Shown here: positions 48,487-55,552 of the stretch, one piece after another
How the letters are laid out: every line of letters begins with the position of its first letter
Position numbering within the stretch: the first letter of the stretch is position 1
DNA from: Micromonospora ferruginea
GTDB lineage: Bacteria; Actinomycetota; Actinomycetes; Mycobacteriales; Micromonosporaceae
Direction of reading: 5' to 3'
DNA length: 64,000 nt
Assembly (NCBI RefSeq): GCF_013694245.2
Contig: NZ_CP059322.2
Location: 5,153,001-5,217,000 of the forward strand
The notes under the pieces: model-generated
What the model was told of the DNA's origin: nothing
What the model saw: the letters and a program-made list of their open reading frames with translations, nothing else
The model's database searches: none
Position numbers and translations under genes: made by a program

Positions 48487-48690
48487 ATGTACCTCTACAC
48501 CTACCTGTACGCGGCGGTGAGCAACCGCCTCGCCGAGCTGCGCCGTGACGGCGAGCGCGGCGACAGCCCGGTGCCGACCGCGGTGATCATCTTCGGCCTG
48601 GTCGCGGTGGCCATGGCGGTCACCGGGCTCGCCCTGGCCCGGGCGAACAACTGGATGGAGGCCATCCCGAACAACACGCAGCCGAAGTGA
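48487..48690 (+). CDS. Flp-like pilin subunit candidate
   Basis: A 67-residue protein with one hydrophobic segment (PTAVIIFGLVAVAMAVTGLA, about 33-52) after a charged stretch (RRDGERGD). Position, size and shape are those of the major pilin in Tad loci, although the usual processing site (G/ExxE or E-Y motif) is not obvious. A good GAGAAGGAG site precedes the ATG at 48487. It is the only short single-helix gene in the cluster. Confidence 0.75.
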   Translation: MYLYTYLYAAVSNRLAELRRDGERGDSPVPTAVIIFGLVAVAMAVTGLALARANNWMEAIPNNTQPK

Positions 48691-49178
48691 TGCCCCGCCC
48701 CGCCCGTACGCTCCGGAGCCGGCCGGCGCCCGCCGGCCGGCGCGCCGGTCCGCGCGGTCCGGGGCGGATCACCGCCACCCTGCGCGCCCGCCTCGACGCG
48801 GGCGGGCGCGAACGGGGCGCCAACCCGGTCGAGCTGGCCGTGATGATGCCGGTGATCCTGGTGCTGCTCTTCGGCTCGATCCAGGTCGGCGTCTGGTTCG
48901 TGGCCCGGTCCACCGCGCTGAACGCGGCGCAGACCGGGGTGAACGCGCAACGCACGTTCGACGCCGGGCCCGACGCCGGCCGGGACCGGGCGACGAGCTT
49001 CCTGCGCCGGTCCGGTGACTGGCTGGTCGGCTGGGACCGCACCGGACCGACCTGTGTGGAGACCGCCACCGACGTCACCTGCACGGTGCGCGGTCGCTCC
49101 CTGTCGGTCATCCCCGGCGTCGACTTCGAGGTCGTGCAGACCGCGCACGGCCCCGCCGAACGCTGGACGACGGGGTGA
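48690..49178 (+). CDS. TadE-like pseudopilin 1
   Basis: A 162-residue protein. A basic N-terminus is followed by the TadE signature GANPVELAVMMPVILVLLFG (Glu near residue 51 of the peptide, then a membrane helix), and a small extracellular domain with two cysteines (TCVETATDVTCTV). Processed by prepilin peptidase in this family. ATG at 48690 overlaps the previous stop (TGATG); a GTG one codon earlier is an alternative. Confidence 0.85.
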   Translation: MPRPARTLRSRPAPAGRRAGPRGPGRITATLRARLDAGGRERGANPVELAVMMPVILVLLFGSIQVGVWFVARSTALNAAQTGVNAQRTFDAGPDAGRDRATSFLRRSGDWLVGWDRTGPTCVETATDVTCTVRGRSLSVIPGVDFEVVQTAHGPAERWTTG

Positions 49179-49645
49179 GGCCGGTGGCACGGGACCGGGG
49201 TTCCGTCTCGATCGAGGTGGCGGTGCTCGCCCCCGCCTTCATCGCGTTGATGGTGCTCGCCGGGGTGGCCGGCCGGACGGCCGTCGCCGACGAGGCGGTG
49301 GAGTCGGCCGCGCACGACGCCGCCCGTGCCGCCTCGATCGCCCGGACGGCCCGCGAGGGCGAGCAGGCGGCCGAGAAGGCGGCCCGCGACCAGCTCAGCT
49401 GGTCGGGCCTGCGCTGCACCGCCCCGCCGAGCCTGGACCTGTCCGGGTCGGTGGGCGGGAATCCGGCCACCTTCGCCGCCGCGTACCGCAGCGACCCGGG
49501 CGTGCCGGCGACCGTGACGGTCACCGTGACCTGCACGGTCTCCTTCGACGACCTGCGCGCGCCGGGGCTGCCCGGGGTGCCGGGCGGCAAGACCGTCTCG
49601 GCGCGGTTCACCTCGCCGCTGGACACCTACCGGAGCCGCGGATGA
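49175..49645 (+). CDS. TadE-like pseudopilin 2
   Basis: A 156-residue protein of the same kind as its upstream neighbour: DRGSVSIEVAVLAPAFIALM carries the conserved Glu before the helix; the exterior part has two cysteines (LRCTAPPS, VTCTVSFD). It is probably a second minor pilin. GTGA overlap on its 5' side and ATGA overlap on its 3' side. Confidence 0.83.
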   Translation: MRPVARDRGSVSIEVAVLAPAFIALMVLAGVAGRTAVADEAVESAAHDAARAASIARTAREGEQAAEKAARDQLSWSGLRCTAPPSLDLSGSVGGNPATFAAAYRSDPGVPATVTVTVTCTVSFDDLRAPGLPGVPGGKTVSARFTSPLDTYRSRG

Positions 49646-50076
49646 CCGGGCGACGCGGCGCGGAGAGCGGCCGGGTGAGTCTCTTCCTGGCGGTGGCGAT
49701 GACCGGCGTGCTCGGCATCGTCAGCCTCGCCTACGACGGCGCCGGGCAGTTGCGCACGCTGCAACGCGCCGACAACCTGGCCGCCGAGGCGGCCCGCAGC
49801 GGCGGCCAGATGATCGACCGGGCGAGCGCCATCGAGGGCGGCCCGAAACGGATCGACCAGGACGCCGCCCGCGCGGCCGTCGCCGGCTACCTCGACGCCG
49901 CCGGTGGGGTCGGCGGCCACGACGTCGACTTCCCCGTGGTCGGCACCGAGACCCAGATCCGGGTACGCGTGCGGATCACCTACCGCCGGGACCTGCTCGG
50001 TCTGTTCGGCGCGCAGAAGACCGCCACCGTCACCGGTGAGGCCACCGCTCGGGCGCTCACCGCGCCACCACCGTAG
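49642..50076 (+). CDS. TadG-like minor pilin / pilus-associated membrane protein
   Basis: A 144-residue protein starting with RRGAESGRVSLFLAVAMTGV, a TadG/DUF-type N-terminal helix, followed by GQLRTLQRADNLAAEAARSG, a conserved helical element of TadE/G family members, and a small extracellular beta domain. It lacks the large vWA region of classic TadG, so this is the short actinobacterial form. Confidence 0.8.
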   Translation: MTGRRGAESGRVSLFLAVAMTGVLGIVSLAYDGAGQLRTLQRADNLAAEAARSGGQMIDRASAIEGGPKRIDQDAARAAVAGYLDAAGGVGGHDVDFPVVGTETQIRVRVRITYRRDLLGLFGAQKTATVTGEATARALTAPPP

Positions 50077-50090
50077 GAAGGAAGGCCGCC

Positions 50091-51107
50091 ATGGGTGCAC
50101 CAGGACGTTCCGCCGCCCGCCGCGCCGGTCAGGTCCTCACCGGGCTCGGCGCCCTCGTCGTGCTGGTCGGGGTGCTGGCCGGTGGTCCGGTCGCACTGCT
50201 GGCCTTCGCCGGCAACCCGCTGCCCGACCACCTGCCCACGCTGGCCGAGCTGGGCACGACGCTGACCAGCCGCGACGACGGGCAGCTCTTCCTGCGGGCG
50301 CTGGCGGTGGTGGGCTGGTTCGGCTGGGCCACGTTCGCGTTCTCGGTGGTGGTGGAGTTGCTCGCGTCGGCGTTGCGCCGGCCCGCGCCGAAGCTGCCCG
50401 GCATGCACCGCCAGCAGCGGGCCGCCGCCGCGCTCGTCGGTTCGGTGGCGCTGATCCTGGCCGCGAGCCCGGCCGCGGCCAGTGCCGCCGCGCTGACCGC
50501 CCCGCAGCCGGCGCTCGCCGCGCCGGCGGTCACCACCGCGTACACCGCGCCGCGGGTCGCCACACCCGCCCCGGACGCCGCCGGCCCGGCCGTGTACCGG
50601 GTGGCGAAGGGCGACTACCTGGGCGAGGTGGCCGACCGTTACCTGGACGACTTCGACCGTTACCGGGAGCTGGCCCGGCTGAACCGCCTGCACGACCCGG
50701 ACCGGATCCGGCCCGGCCAGTTGATCGAGCTGCCCGGCGGCGCGGTGGACGACGGCGCCCGGCGGCACGCGGCGGGCCGGCTGGTGGTGACGGCGGCGAA
50801 GCCGGCGCCGGCGAAGCCCGCCCCGAAGCCCGCGCCGTCGGCGGCGAAGCCCAAGCCGAAGCCCGCGCCGGACTCGCCGGCCCGGGACGCCACCCCCACC
50901 GTGGAGGCGCCGGACGGGCAGCAGCCGGCCATGGCGGCCGGCGCGTCGCGGGCCACCGCCGAGGAGGGCATCAACCGCCCGCTGGCCATCTCGGCGGTGC
51001 TGGCGGTGGCGAGCATCGTGGGCGCGCAGATCGGCGCCGTCCTCGGCCTGCGGCGGCGGCCGGTGGCGGCCCGGGTGCCGGGCAACGGCCGGCACCGCCG
51101 CGACTGA
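50091..51107 (+). CDS. LysM-domain membrane protein of the pilus locus
   Basis: A 338-residue protein with three helices in the first ~140 residues (GALVVLVGVLAGGPVALLAF, ALAVVGWFGWATFAFSVVVE, ALVGSVALILAASPAAAS), an extracellular LysM domain (about 165-215: YRVAKGDYLGEVADRYLDDF, DPDRIRPGQLIELPGG) which binds peptidoglycan, then a Lys/Pro/Ala tail and a last helix (AISAVLAVASIVGAQIGAVL). Such LysM proteins often close actinobacterial Tad loci and may anchor the machine in the wall. The BTAD regulator often found next is absent. Confidence 0.87.
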   Translation: MGAPGRSAARRAGQVLTGLGALVVLVGVLAGGPVALLAFAGNPLPDHLPTLAELGTTLTSRDDGQLFLRALAVVGWFGWATFAFSVVVELLASALRRPAPKLPGMHRQQRAAAALVGSVALILAASPAAASAAALTAPQPALAAPAVTTAYTAPRVATPAPDAAGPAVYRVAKGDYLGEVADRYLDDFDRYRELARLNRLHDPDRIRPGQLIELPGGAVDDGARRHAAGRLVVTAAKPAPAKPAPKPAPSAAKPKPKPAPDSPARDATPTVEAPDGQQPAMAAGASRATAEEGINRPLAISAVLAVASIVGAQIGAVLGLRRRPVAARVPGNGRHRRD

Positions 51108-51119
51108 GGCGGGCCGAGG

Positions 51120-51971
51120 TCAGGGCAGCCGGGCCTCGACCCGGCCGGAGACCACCCGGGTGGGGAGCACGACTTGGTCGTTGGCGGCCGGGCCGTGCGC
51201 CACCCGGCCATCGTCGAGGCGGAACGCGCTGCCGTGCCACGGGCACACCACGCAGGCGTGGCCGTCGATCTGCCGCACCTCGCCCTCGCCGAGCGGTCCG
51301 CTCTGGTGGGGGCAGCGCTCCGGCATCACGGTCACGTCGTCGCCGTCCCGGTAGAGGACGACCGACACGTCGTCGATCTTCCGGGTGACCAGCTTCCGCT
51401 GCGGCAGGTCGCTCAGGTCGCCCAGCGGGTGCCAGCCGTCGCCGATCAGGTGCAGGTCGGAGATGCTCTGGCTGACCTGCGCCCCCTGCTTGTAGGCGAG
51501 GTGCCCGCCCAGGTAGGCCCCGCCGCTCGCGGCGGAGAGCCCGAGGTAGGCCAGCGCCCGGCCGAGCCCGTGCCGTCCGTTGAGCCGGGCCGCGAGCGAG
51601 CCGGCGTAGAGCGTCAGGCCGACGATGTTGGCCCCGGCGTGCACCAGGCCCACCCGGCGCTGGTCGCGGGAGAGGGCCGCCCAGTCGTTCCACCCGGCGA
51701 CCGCCGCCGGCAACGCGCTGACGGTGCCGAGCCCGACCAGTGCGGTGGCGGCCCGGCGCTGGCCGGGCAGCAGGTCCACCACGGCCGCGGAGATCCACGC
51801 GCCGACCGGGACCTGCACCATCGCCGGGTGCAGGGGGTGACCCAGCCAGACGCCGTGCAGCGCGTCCCGGACCCGTTGCGAGCTGAGCGTGCCCTCGACG
51901 GCACGTTGCAGCCGGTCACCCACCCGGTCGAGACCGGATGCCTGTTCGAGCTTCGTCAGTAGTCGGCGCAC
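51120..51971 (-). CDS. Rieske 2Fe-2S protein with DUF2231 membrane domain
   Basis: A 283-residue fusion. The N-terminal DUF2231 region (about 30-160) has LGHPLHPAMVQVPVGAW and four helices. The C-terminal Rieske domain (about 180-283) shows both cluster motifs, CPHQSG (here with ERCPHQSGPLGEGE) and CPWHGSAFRLDDG, giving the Cys/His ligand pairs for a 2Fe-2S cluster. It likely accepts or donates electrons at the membrane; partners are not known. The GTG at 51971 is chosen over an ATG at 52055 because the longer form would leave 26 bp to the divergent VapB gene and run through its promoter. Confidence 0.88.
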   Translation of the reverse strand: MRRLLTKLEQASGLDRVGDRLQRAVEGTLSSQRVRDALHGVWLGHPLHPAMVQVPVGAWISAAVVDLLPGQRRAATALVGLGTVSALPAAVAGWNDWAALSRDQRRVGLVHAGANIVGLTLYAGSLAARLNGRHGLGRALAYLGLSAASGGAYLGGHLAYKQGAQVSQSISDLHLIGDGWHPLGDLSDLPQRKLVTRKIDDVSVVLYRDGDDVTVMPERCPHQSGPLGEGEVRQIDGHACVVCPWHGSAFRLDDGRVAHGPAANDQVVLPTRVVSGRVEARLP

Positions 51972-52042
51972 CTCTTCCGACTTCCCGGCAGCAGAGCCCC
52001 CAAACCGGACGCCCCGCAAAACCCTCGCACCGCACGGCCGTC

Positions 52043-52072
52043 GGATATACTTCAACCGCCTGTCGTATATAG
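52043..52072 (+). promoter_or_regulatory. vapBC promoter/operator
   Basis: GGATATAC (52043-52050) and GTATATAG (52064-52071) form an imperfect inverted repeat in an AT-richer patch just before the ribosome site GGGGGCGAG of vapB; TATACT is a possible -10 box. VapB-type antitoxins normally bind such sites. Confidence 0.5.
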
Positions 52073-52081
52073 GGGGCGAGA

Positions 52082-52291
52082 ATGACCAAGATCCTGGTCG
52101 ATGTCGATGACGAGGCGTTGGCGGACGCGGCCCAGGCGTTCGGGACCAAGACCAAGAAGGACACGGTCAACGTCGCTCTCCGCGAGGGCGCGGCACGCCT
52201 ACGCCGTGCCCGGGCCCTGGCCGAGCTGGCCGGGCGCGGGCGGGCCGGCGACTTCGACGACCTGCTCGACAAGGGCAACTACCGCTCGTGA
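52082..52291 (+). CDS. vapB: VapB-family antitoxin
   Basis: A 69-residue antitoxin with an N-terminal ribbon-helix-helix (TKILVDVDDEALADAAQAFG, then TKKDTVNVALREGAARLRRA), and a C-terminal toxin-binding helix ending FDDLLDKGNYR. Length and layout are typical. The stop overlaps the toxin start by four bases (GTGA). The ATG at 52082 follows GGGGGCGAG. Confidence 0.92.
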   Translation: MTKILVDVDDEALADAAQAFGTKTKKDTVNVALREGAARLRRARALAELAGRGRAGDFDDLLDKGNYRS

Positions 52292-52713
52292 AGCTGGCTG
52301 ACTATCTGATCGACACCAGCGCTCTCGTCCGGCTTCTCCGCGACCCGGATGTGCTGGATCGATGGGAGCAGACGGTGACCGCCGGGCTGGTTGCCGTGTG
52401 TCCCCTCGTCGAACTGGAATTCCTCTACACCGCCAGGTCCGTCGCCGATCGCGGGCGGCTTGAGGAGCAGCTCCGCACTGTCTTCGGGTGGGTGGCGATG
52501 CCGGATCGAATCTACGAGCGCGCCGCCGAGACGCAGCTCGAGCTGACCGCCCGAGGAACCCACCGGTCGGCTGGTGCGGTGGATCTCCTCATCGCCGCCA
52601 CCGCCGAATATCACGGACTCTCGTTGCTGCACTACGACCGGGACTTCGATCAGGTCGGCGCGGCCACCGGTCAGCCGATGCGTTGGCTGGCGCCACCCGG
52701 CGCCGTCAAGTAG
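52288..52713 (+). CDS. vapC: VapC-family PIN-domain ribonuclease toxin
   Basis: A 141-residue PIN-domain toxin. The metal-binding acids are present: Asp in YLIDTSALVRLL (near 9), Glu in PLVELEFLYTAR (near 44), Asp in AGAVDLLIAATA (near 98) and Asp in HYDRDFDQV (near 118). In this family it cleaves tRNA or rRNA. GTG start coupled to vapB. It seems complete and active. Confidence 0.94.
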   Translation: MKLADYLIDTSALVRLLRDPDVLDRWEQTVTAGLVAVCPLVELEFLYTARSVADRGRLEEQLRTVFGWVAMPDRIYERAAETQLELTARGTHRSAGAVDLLIAATAEYHGLSLLHYDRDFDQVGAATGQPMRWLAPPGAVK

Positions 52714-52765
52714 CAAAGCCGCACGCGCTGGCGCGTCGGGCGCCGGCGCGGGCATGCTGAGCCCC

Positions 52766-53530
52766 ATGGGGGTACGCGTCGAGCACGCCGGTGCCGTGAC
52801 CACGGTGATCCTGGACCGGCCGGAGGCCCGCAACGCGGTGGACGGGCCGACCGCCCGCGCGCTTGCCGACGCGTTCCGCGCGTTCGACGCCGACCCGGAC
52901 GCGGCGGTCGCGGTGCTCTGGGGTGCGGGCGGCACGTTCTGCGCCGGCGCCGACCTGACGGCGATCGGCACCCCGCGCGGCAACCGGGTCGAGGCCGAGG
53001 GCGACGGCCCGATGGGTCCCACCCGGATGGCGCTGTCCAAGCCGGTGATCGCCGCGATCTCCGGGTACGCGGTGGCCGGCGGCCTGGAGCTGGCGCTCTG
53101 GTGTGACCTGCGGGTCGCCGAGTCGGACGCGACGCTCGGGGTGTTCTGCCGGCGGTGGGGGGTGCCGCTGATCGACGGCGGGACGGTGCGGCTGCCCCGG
53201 CTGATCGGGGAGAGCCGGGCGATGGACCTGATCCTCACCGGGCGGGCGGTGCCGGCCGACGAGGCGTACCGGATGGGGTTGGTGAATCGGCTGGTCGCGC
53301 CGGGTGCGGCCCGGGCGGAGGCCGAGCGGCTGGCGGCCGAGGTCGCCCGGCATCCGCAGACCTGCCTGCGCAACGACCGCGCGGCGCTGCTGGCCGGTTC
53401 CGGCCGGCCGGAGCCGGAGGCGCTCGCCGTGGAGTTGGCCTACGGCATGGAGTCGCTGGCGGTGGACGGGGTGCGCGGTGCCGGCCGGTTCGCCGCCGGC
53501 GCCGGCCGGCACGGCGCGCCGGCCGGCTGA
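52766..53530 (+). CDS. Enoyl-CoA hydratase/isomerase (crotonase family)
   Basis: A 254-residue crotonase-fold enzyme. The oxyanion-hole strand is GGTFCAGADLTAIG (near 60-73) and the second loop SGYAVAGGLELALWCDLRVA (near 95-115), with acidic residues in the usual zone (GVPLIDGGTVRLPRLIGESR). It acts on an acyl-CoA thioester, in fatty-acid or related degradation. The ATG at 52766 is favoured by a CATGCT box seven bases upstream; an earlier in-frame ATG is at 52754. Confidence 0.9.
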   Translation: MGVRVEHAGAVTTVILDRPEARNAVDGPTARALADAFRAFDADPDAAVAVLWGAGGTFCAGADLTAIGTPRGNRVEAEGDGPMGPTRMALSKPVIAAISGYAVAGGLELALWCDLRVAESDATLGVFCRRWGVPLIDGGTVRLPRLIGESRAMDLILTGRAVPADEAYRMGLVNRLVAPGAARAEAERLAAEVARHPQTCLRNDRAALLAGSGRPEPEALAVELAYGMESLAVDGVRGAGRFAAGAGRHGAPAG

Positions 53531-53534
53531 GGCG

Positions 53535-55019
53535 TCACCTCAGGTTGCGCAGCGCGTCCTCGACGGCCCGGTGGAACGTCGGGTACGCGTAGATCATGTG
53601 CCGGAGCTGGCTGATCGGCACCGCCGCGTGCACGGCCACCACCAGCGCGGAGAGCACCTCGCCGCCGGCCGGCCCGGCCGAGGTCGCGCCCACCAGCACA
53701 CCCTGGTCGGCGTCGGCGATCAGCTTGATGAAGCCGGCGTTGCCGGTCTTGTGGATCCAACCCCGGGTGGACGAGGTCAGGTCGGTGTGGCCGACCTGGA
53801 CGTTGATGCCCCGGTCGCGGGCCTGCTGCTCGGTCAGGCCGACCGCGCCCACCTCGGGGTCGGTGAACGTGACCCGGGGCAACGCCCGGTAGTCGGCGAC
53901 CGGGACGCTGCCCGGCGCGACCGTCGAGCCGCCCGCGCTCATCGCGCCGCCGACCGCGCTGACCACCCCGGCCGCGCCGCCGACCACGCTGGCGGTGCCG
54001 CTGGCGTCCGGGCCGCCCCTGGTCCGCCGCATGTGGTCGAGCACGTCGGCCACCACGATGCCGGCCTGGTACATGGCGATGTGGGTGAACGCGCCCTCGC
54101 CGGTGAGGTCACCGACCGCCCAGATGCCGTCGGTGACGTGCATCCGGTCGTTCACCGCCAGGTAGCGCTGGCCGGCGTCCACGCCGACCGTGTCCAGGCC
54201 CAACTCCTCCAGGTGCGCCCGGCGCCCGGTCACCACCAGCAGCTTCTCGCCGGTGAACGCGGCGCCGTCGGCGTGCACGGTGAACTCGGTGCCGTCGTGG
54301 CTGACCCGGCCGGCCTTGACCCCGGTGCGGATCTCCACCCCGTCGGCGCGCAGCGCCTCGGCGGCGAGCGCGGACGCCTCCGGCTCCTCGACGGCGAGCA
54401 CCCGGTCGGCCGCCTCGACCACGGTGACCCGGACGCCGAAGCGGGCGAAGACCTGGGCCAGTTCCAGCCCGATCGCGCCGCCGCCGAGCACCAGCAGCGT
54501 CGCGGGCAGCTCCTCGACCTCGATGGCCTGGTGGTTGGTCCAGTAGGGCGTGTCGGCGAGCCCGTCGATCGGTGGGATCGAGGGGCGGGTGCCGGTGCCG
54601 AGGACCACCCCGAAACGGGCCTCGAAGACCTGGTCGCCGACGCGGACCCGGTTCGGGCCGTCGAGCCGGCCGCTGCCCCGGACGAACCGGCCGCCCTTGC
54701 CGGTGAACCGGTCCACCGCGGCCTTGTCGTCCCAGGTGTCGGTGGCCTCCTCCCGGATGCGCTTCGCCAACGGTGCCCAGTCGGGCCGCACCTCGGCGGA
54801 GCCGGCCAGCTCGTTCACCCGGTGCGCCTCGGCCAGCGCGTTGGCCGCCCGGATCATCATCTTGCTCGGCACGCACCCCCAGTAGGGGCACTCGCCGCCG
54901 ACCAGGTCACGTTCGATGCCGACCACGCTGAGGCCGGCCTCGGCGAGCCGCCCGGCCACCTCCTCGCCGCCGACGCCCAGCCCGACCACGACCACGTCCA
55001 CCACTTCCGGCTCTGCCAT
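53535..55019 (-). CDS. Pyridine nucleotide-disulfide oxidoreductase (mercuric/lipoamide reductase-like)
   Basis: A 494-residue flavoprotein disulfide reductase. FAD motif VVGLGVGGEEVAGRLAEAG (near 9-27), redox disulfide GGECPYWGCVPSK (near 40-52), NAD motif LVLGGGAIGLELAQVFARFG (near 175), and the C-terminal dimer domain with TFDPEV-type FTDPEVGAVGLTE and AYPTFHRAVEDAL. A Gly/Ala/Ser-rich insertion of about 45 residues (near 325-370: TASVVGGAAGVVSAVGGAMS) separates the FAD and dimer domains, unusual for the family. The ATG at 55019 has an AATGCT box six bases before it. Confidence 0.92.
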   Translation of the reverse strand: MAEPEVVDVVVVGLGVGGEEVAGRLAEAGLSVVGIERDLVGGECPYWGCVPSKMMIRAANALAEAHRVNELAGSAEVRPDWAPLAKRIREEATDTWDDKAAVDRFTGKGGRFVRGSGRLDGPNRVRVGDQVFEARFGVVLGTGTRPSIPPIDGLADTPYWTNHQAIEVEELPATLLVLGGGAIGLELAQVFARFGVRVTVVEAADRVLAVEEPEASALAAEALRADGVEIRTGVKAGRVSHDGTEFTVHADGAAFTGEKLLVVTGRRAHLEELGLDTVGVDAGQRYLAVNDRMHVTDGIWAVGDLTGEGAFTHIAMYQAGIVVADVLDHMRRTRGGPDASGTASVVGGAAGVVSAVGGAMSAGGSTVAPGSVPVADYRALPRVTFTDPEVGAVGLTEQQARDRGINVQVGHTDLTSSTRGWIHKTGNAGFIKLIADADQGVLVGATSAGPAGGEVLSALVVAVHAAVPISQLRHMIYAYPTFHRAVEDALRNLR

Positions 55020-55111
55020 CCCGCCAGCATTCCGCACCGCCGCAGGCCGGGCCACCGGACCCGGCCGGAATTCCTCCGCCGGTAATGACCGCGACGGCCT
55101 ACCGTGACCGG

Positions 55112-55264
55112 ATGCCCGCGCGCTTCGCCCCGGTCCGGGACGCCTTCCACGACCTGTTCGCCACCGGCCGGGAGACCGGCGCGGCGCTGTCCGTCCGGCT
55201 CGACGGCGTGCCGGTGGTGGAGCTGGGACCGCACGCGCGGTGCTTGGCGCCTTCGCGTACGTGA
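55112..55264 (+). pseudogene. Truncated beta-lactamase-family esterase gene (5' end only)
   Basis: The first ~38 codons (PVRDAFHDLFATGRETGAAL, SVRLDGVPVVEL) match the start of class C beta-lactamase-like esterases, in which VVELWGGHAD normally follows. Here the match ends at about 55224 and the frame stops at 55264, long before the SxxK site. A TACCGT box six bases before the ATG shows that the original leaderless promoter is kept. The break lies at the edge of an inverted-repeat-rich region, so insertion or deletion there probably destroyed the gene. Confidence 0.7.
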
Positions 55265-55545
55265 CGGCCGGGCTGGCCGGTCACGACACAACCTGTGACG
55301 AGCCCGTTGTAACGGAGAGTTGTCAAACCGAGCGGGACGCCAGTCAACGCCGATCTGCCTTTGCTCTGCAGCCACCCGCGCAGCACTGCGTTGATCAGGG
55401 GCTTCGCTTGATCGCATCAAACGGCACCGACGACCGGCCGGTCACTTTCCGCAACCGATGCGGATATGGCTGCAGAGCAAAGGCAGGTGCAGGCAAAGTC
55501 CCCGCCGGCCCGGCCCGTCACGGAAAGTGACCGACGAGCGCGCCG
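55224..55545. repeat. Nested inverted-repeat element (possible MITE remnant)
   Basis: No gene is seen. CTGCCTTTGCTCTGCAGCCA (55355-55374) is repeated inverted at 55467-55486, a perfect 20-bp pair around 92 bp. GGTCACTTTCCG (55440-55451) is inverted at 55521-55532. GGCCGGTCAC occurs directly repeated at 55275 and 55436. The lower GC and nested repeats differ from neighbours. No transposase is present, so a non-autonomous element or composite remnant is the best guess. Confidence 0.6.
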
Positions 55546-55552
55546 GTTCGGG

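Noticed and set aside
50760..50890. Short repeated GCGAAGCCC-type DNA
   Set aside because: It encodes the Ala/Lys/Pro tail of the LysM protein and needs no other explanation.
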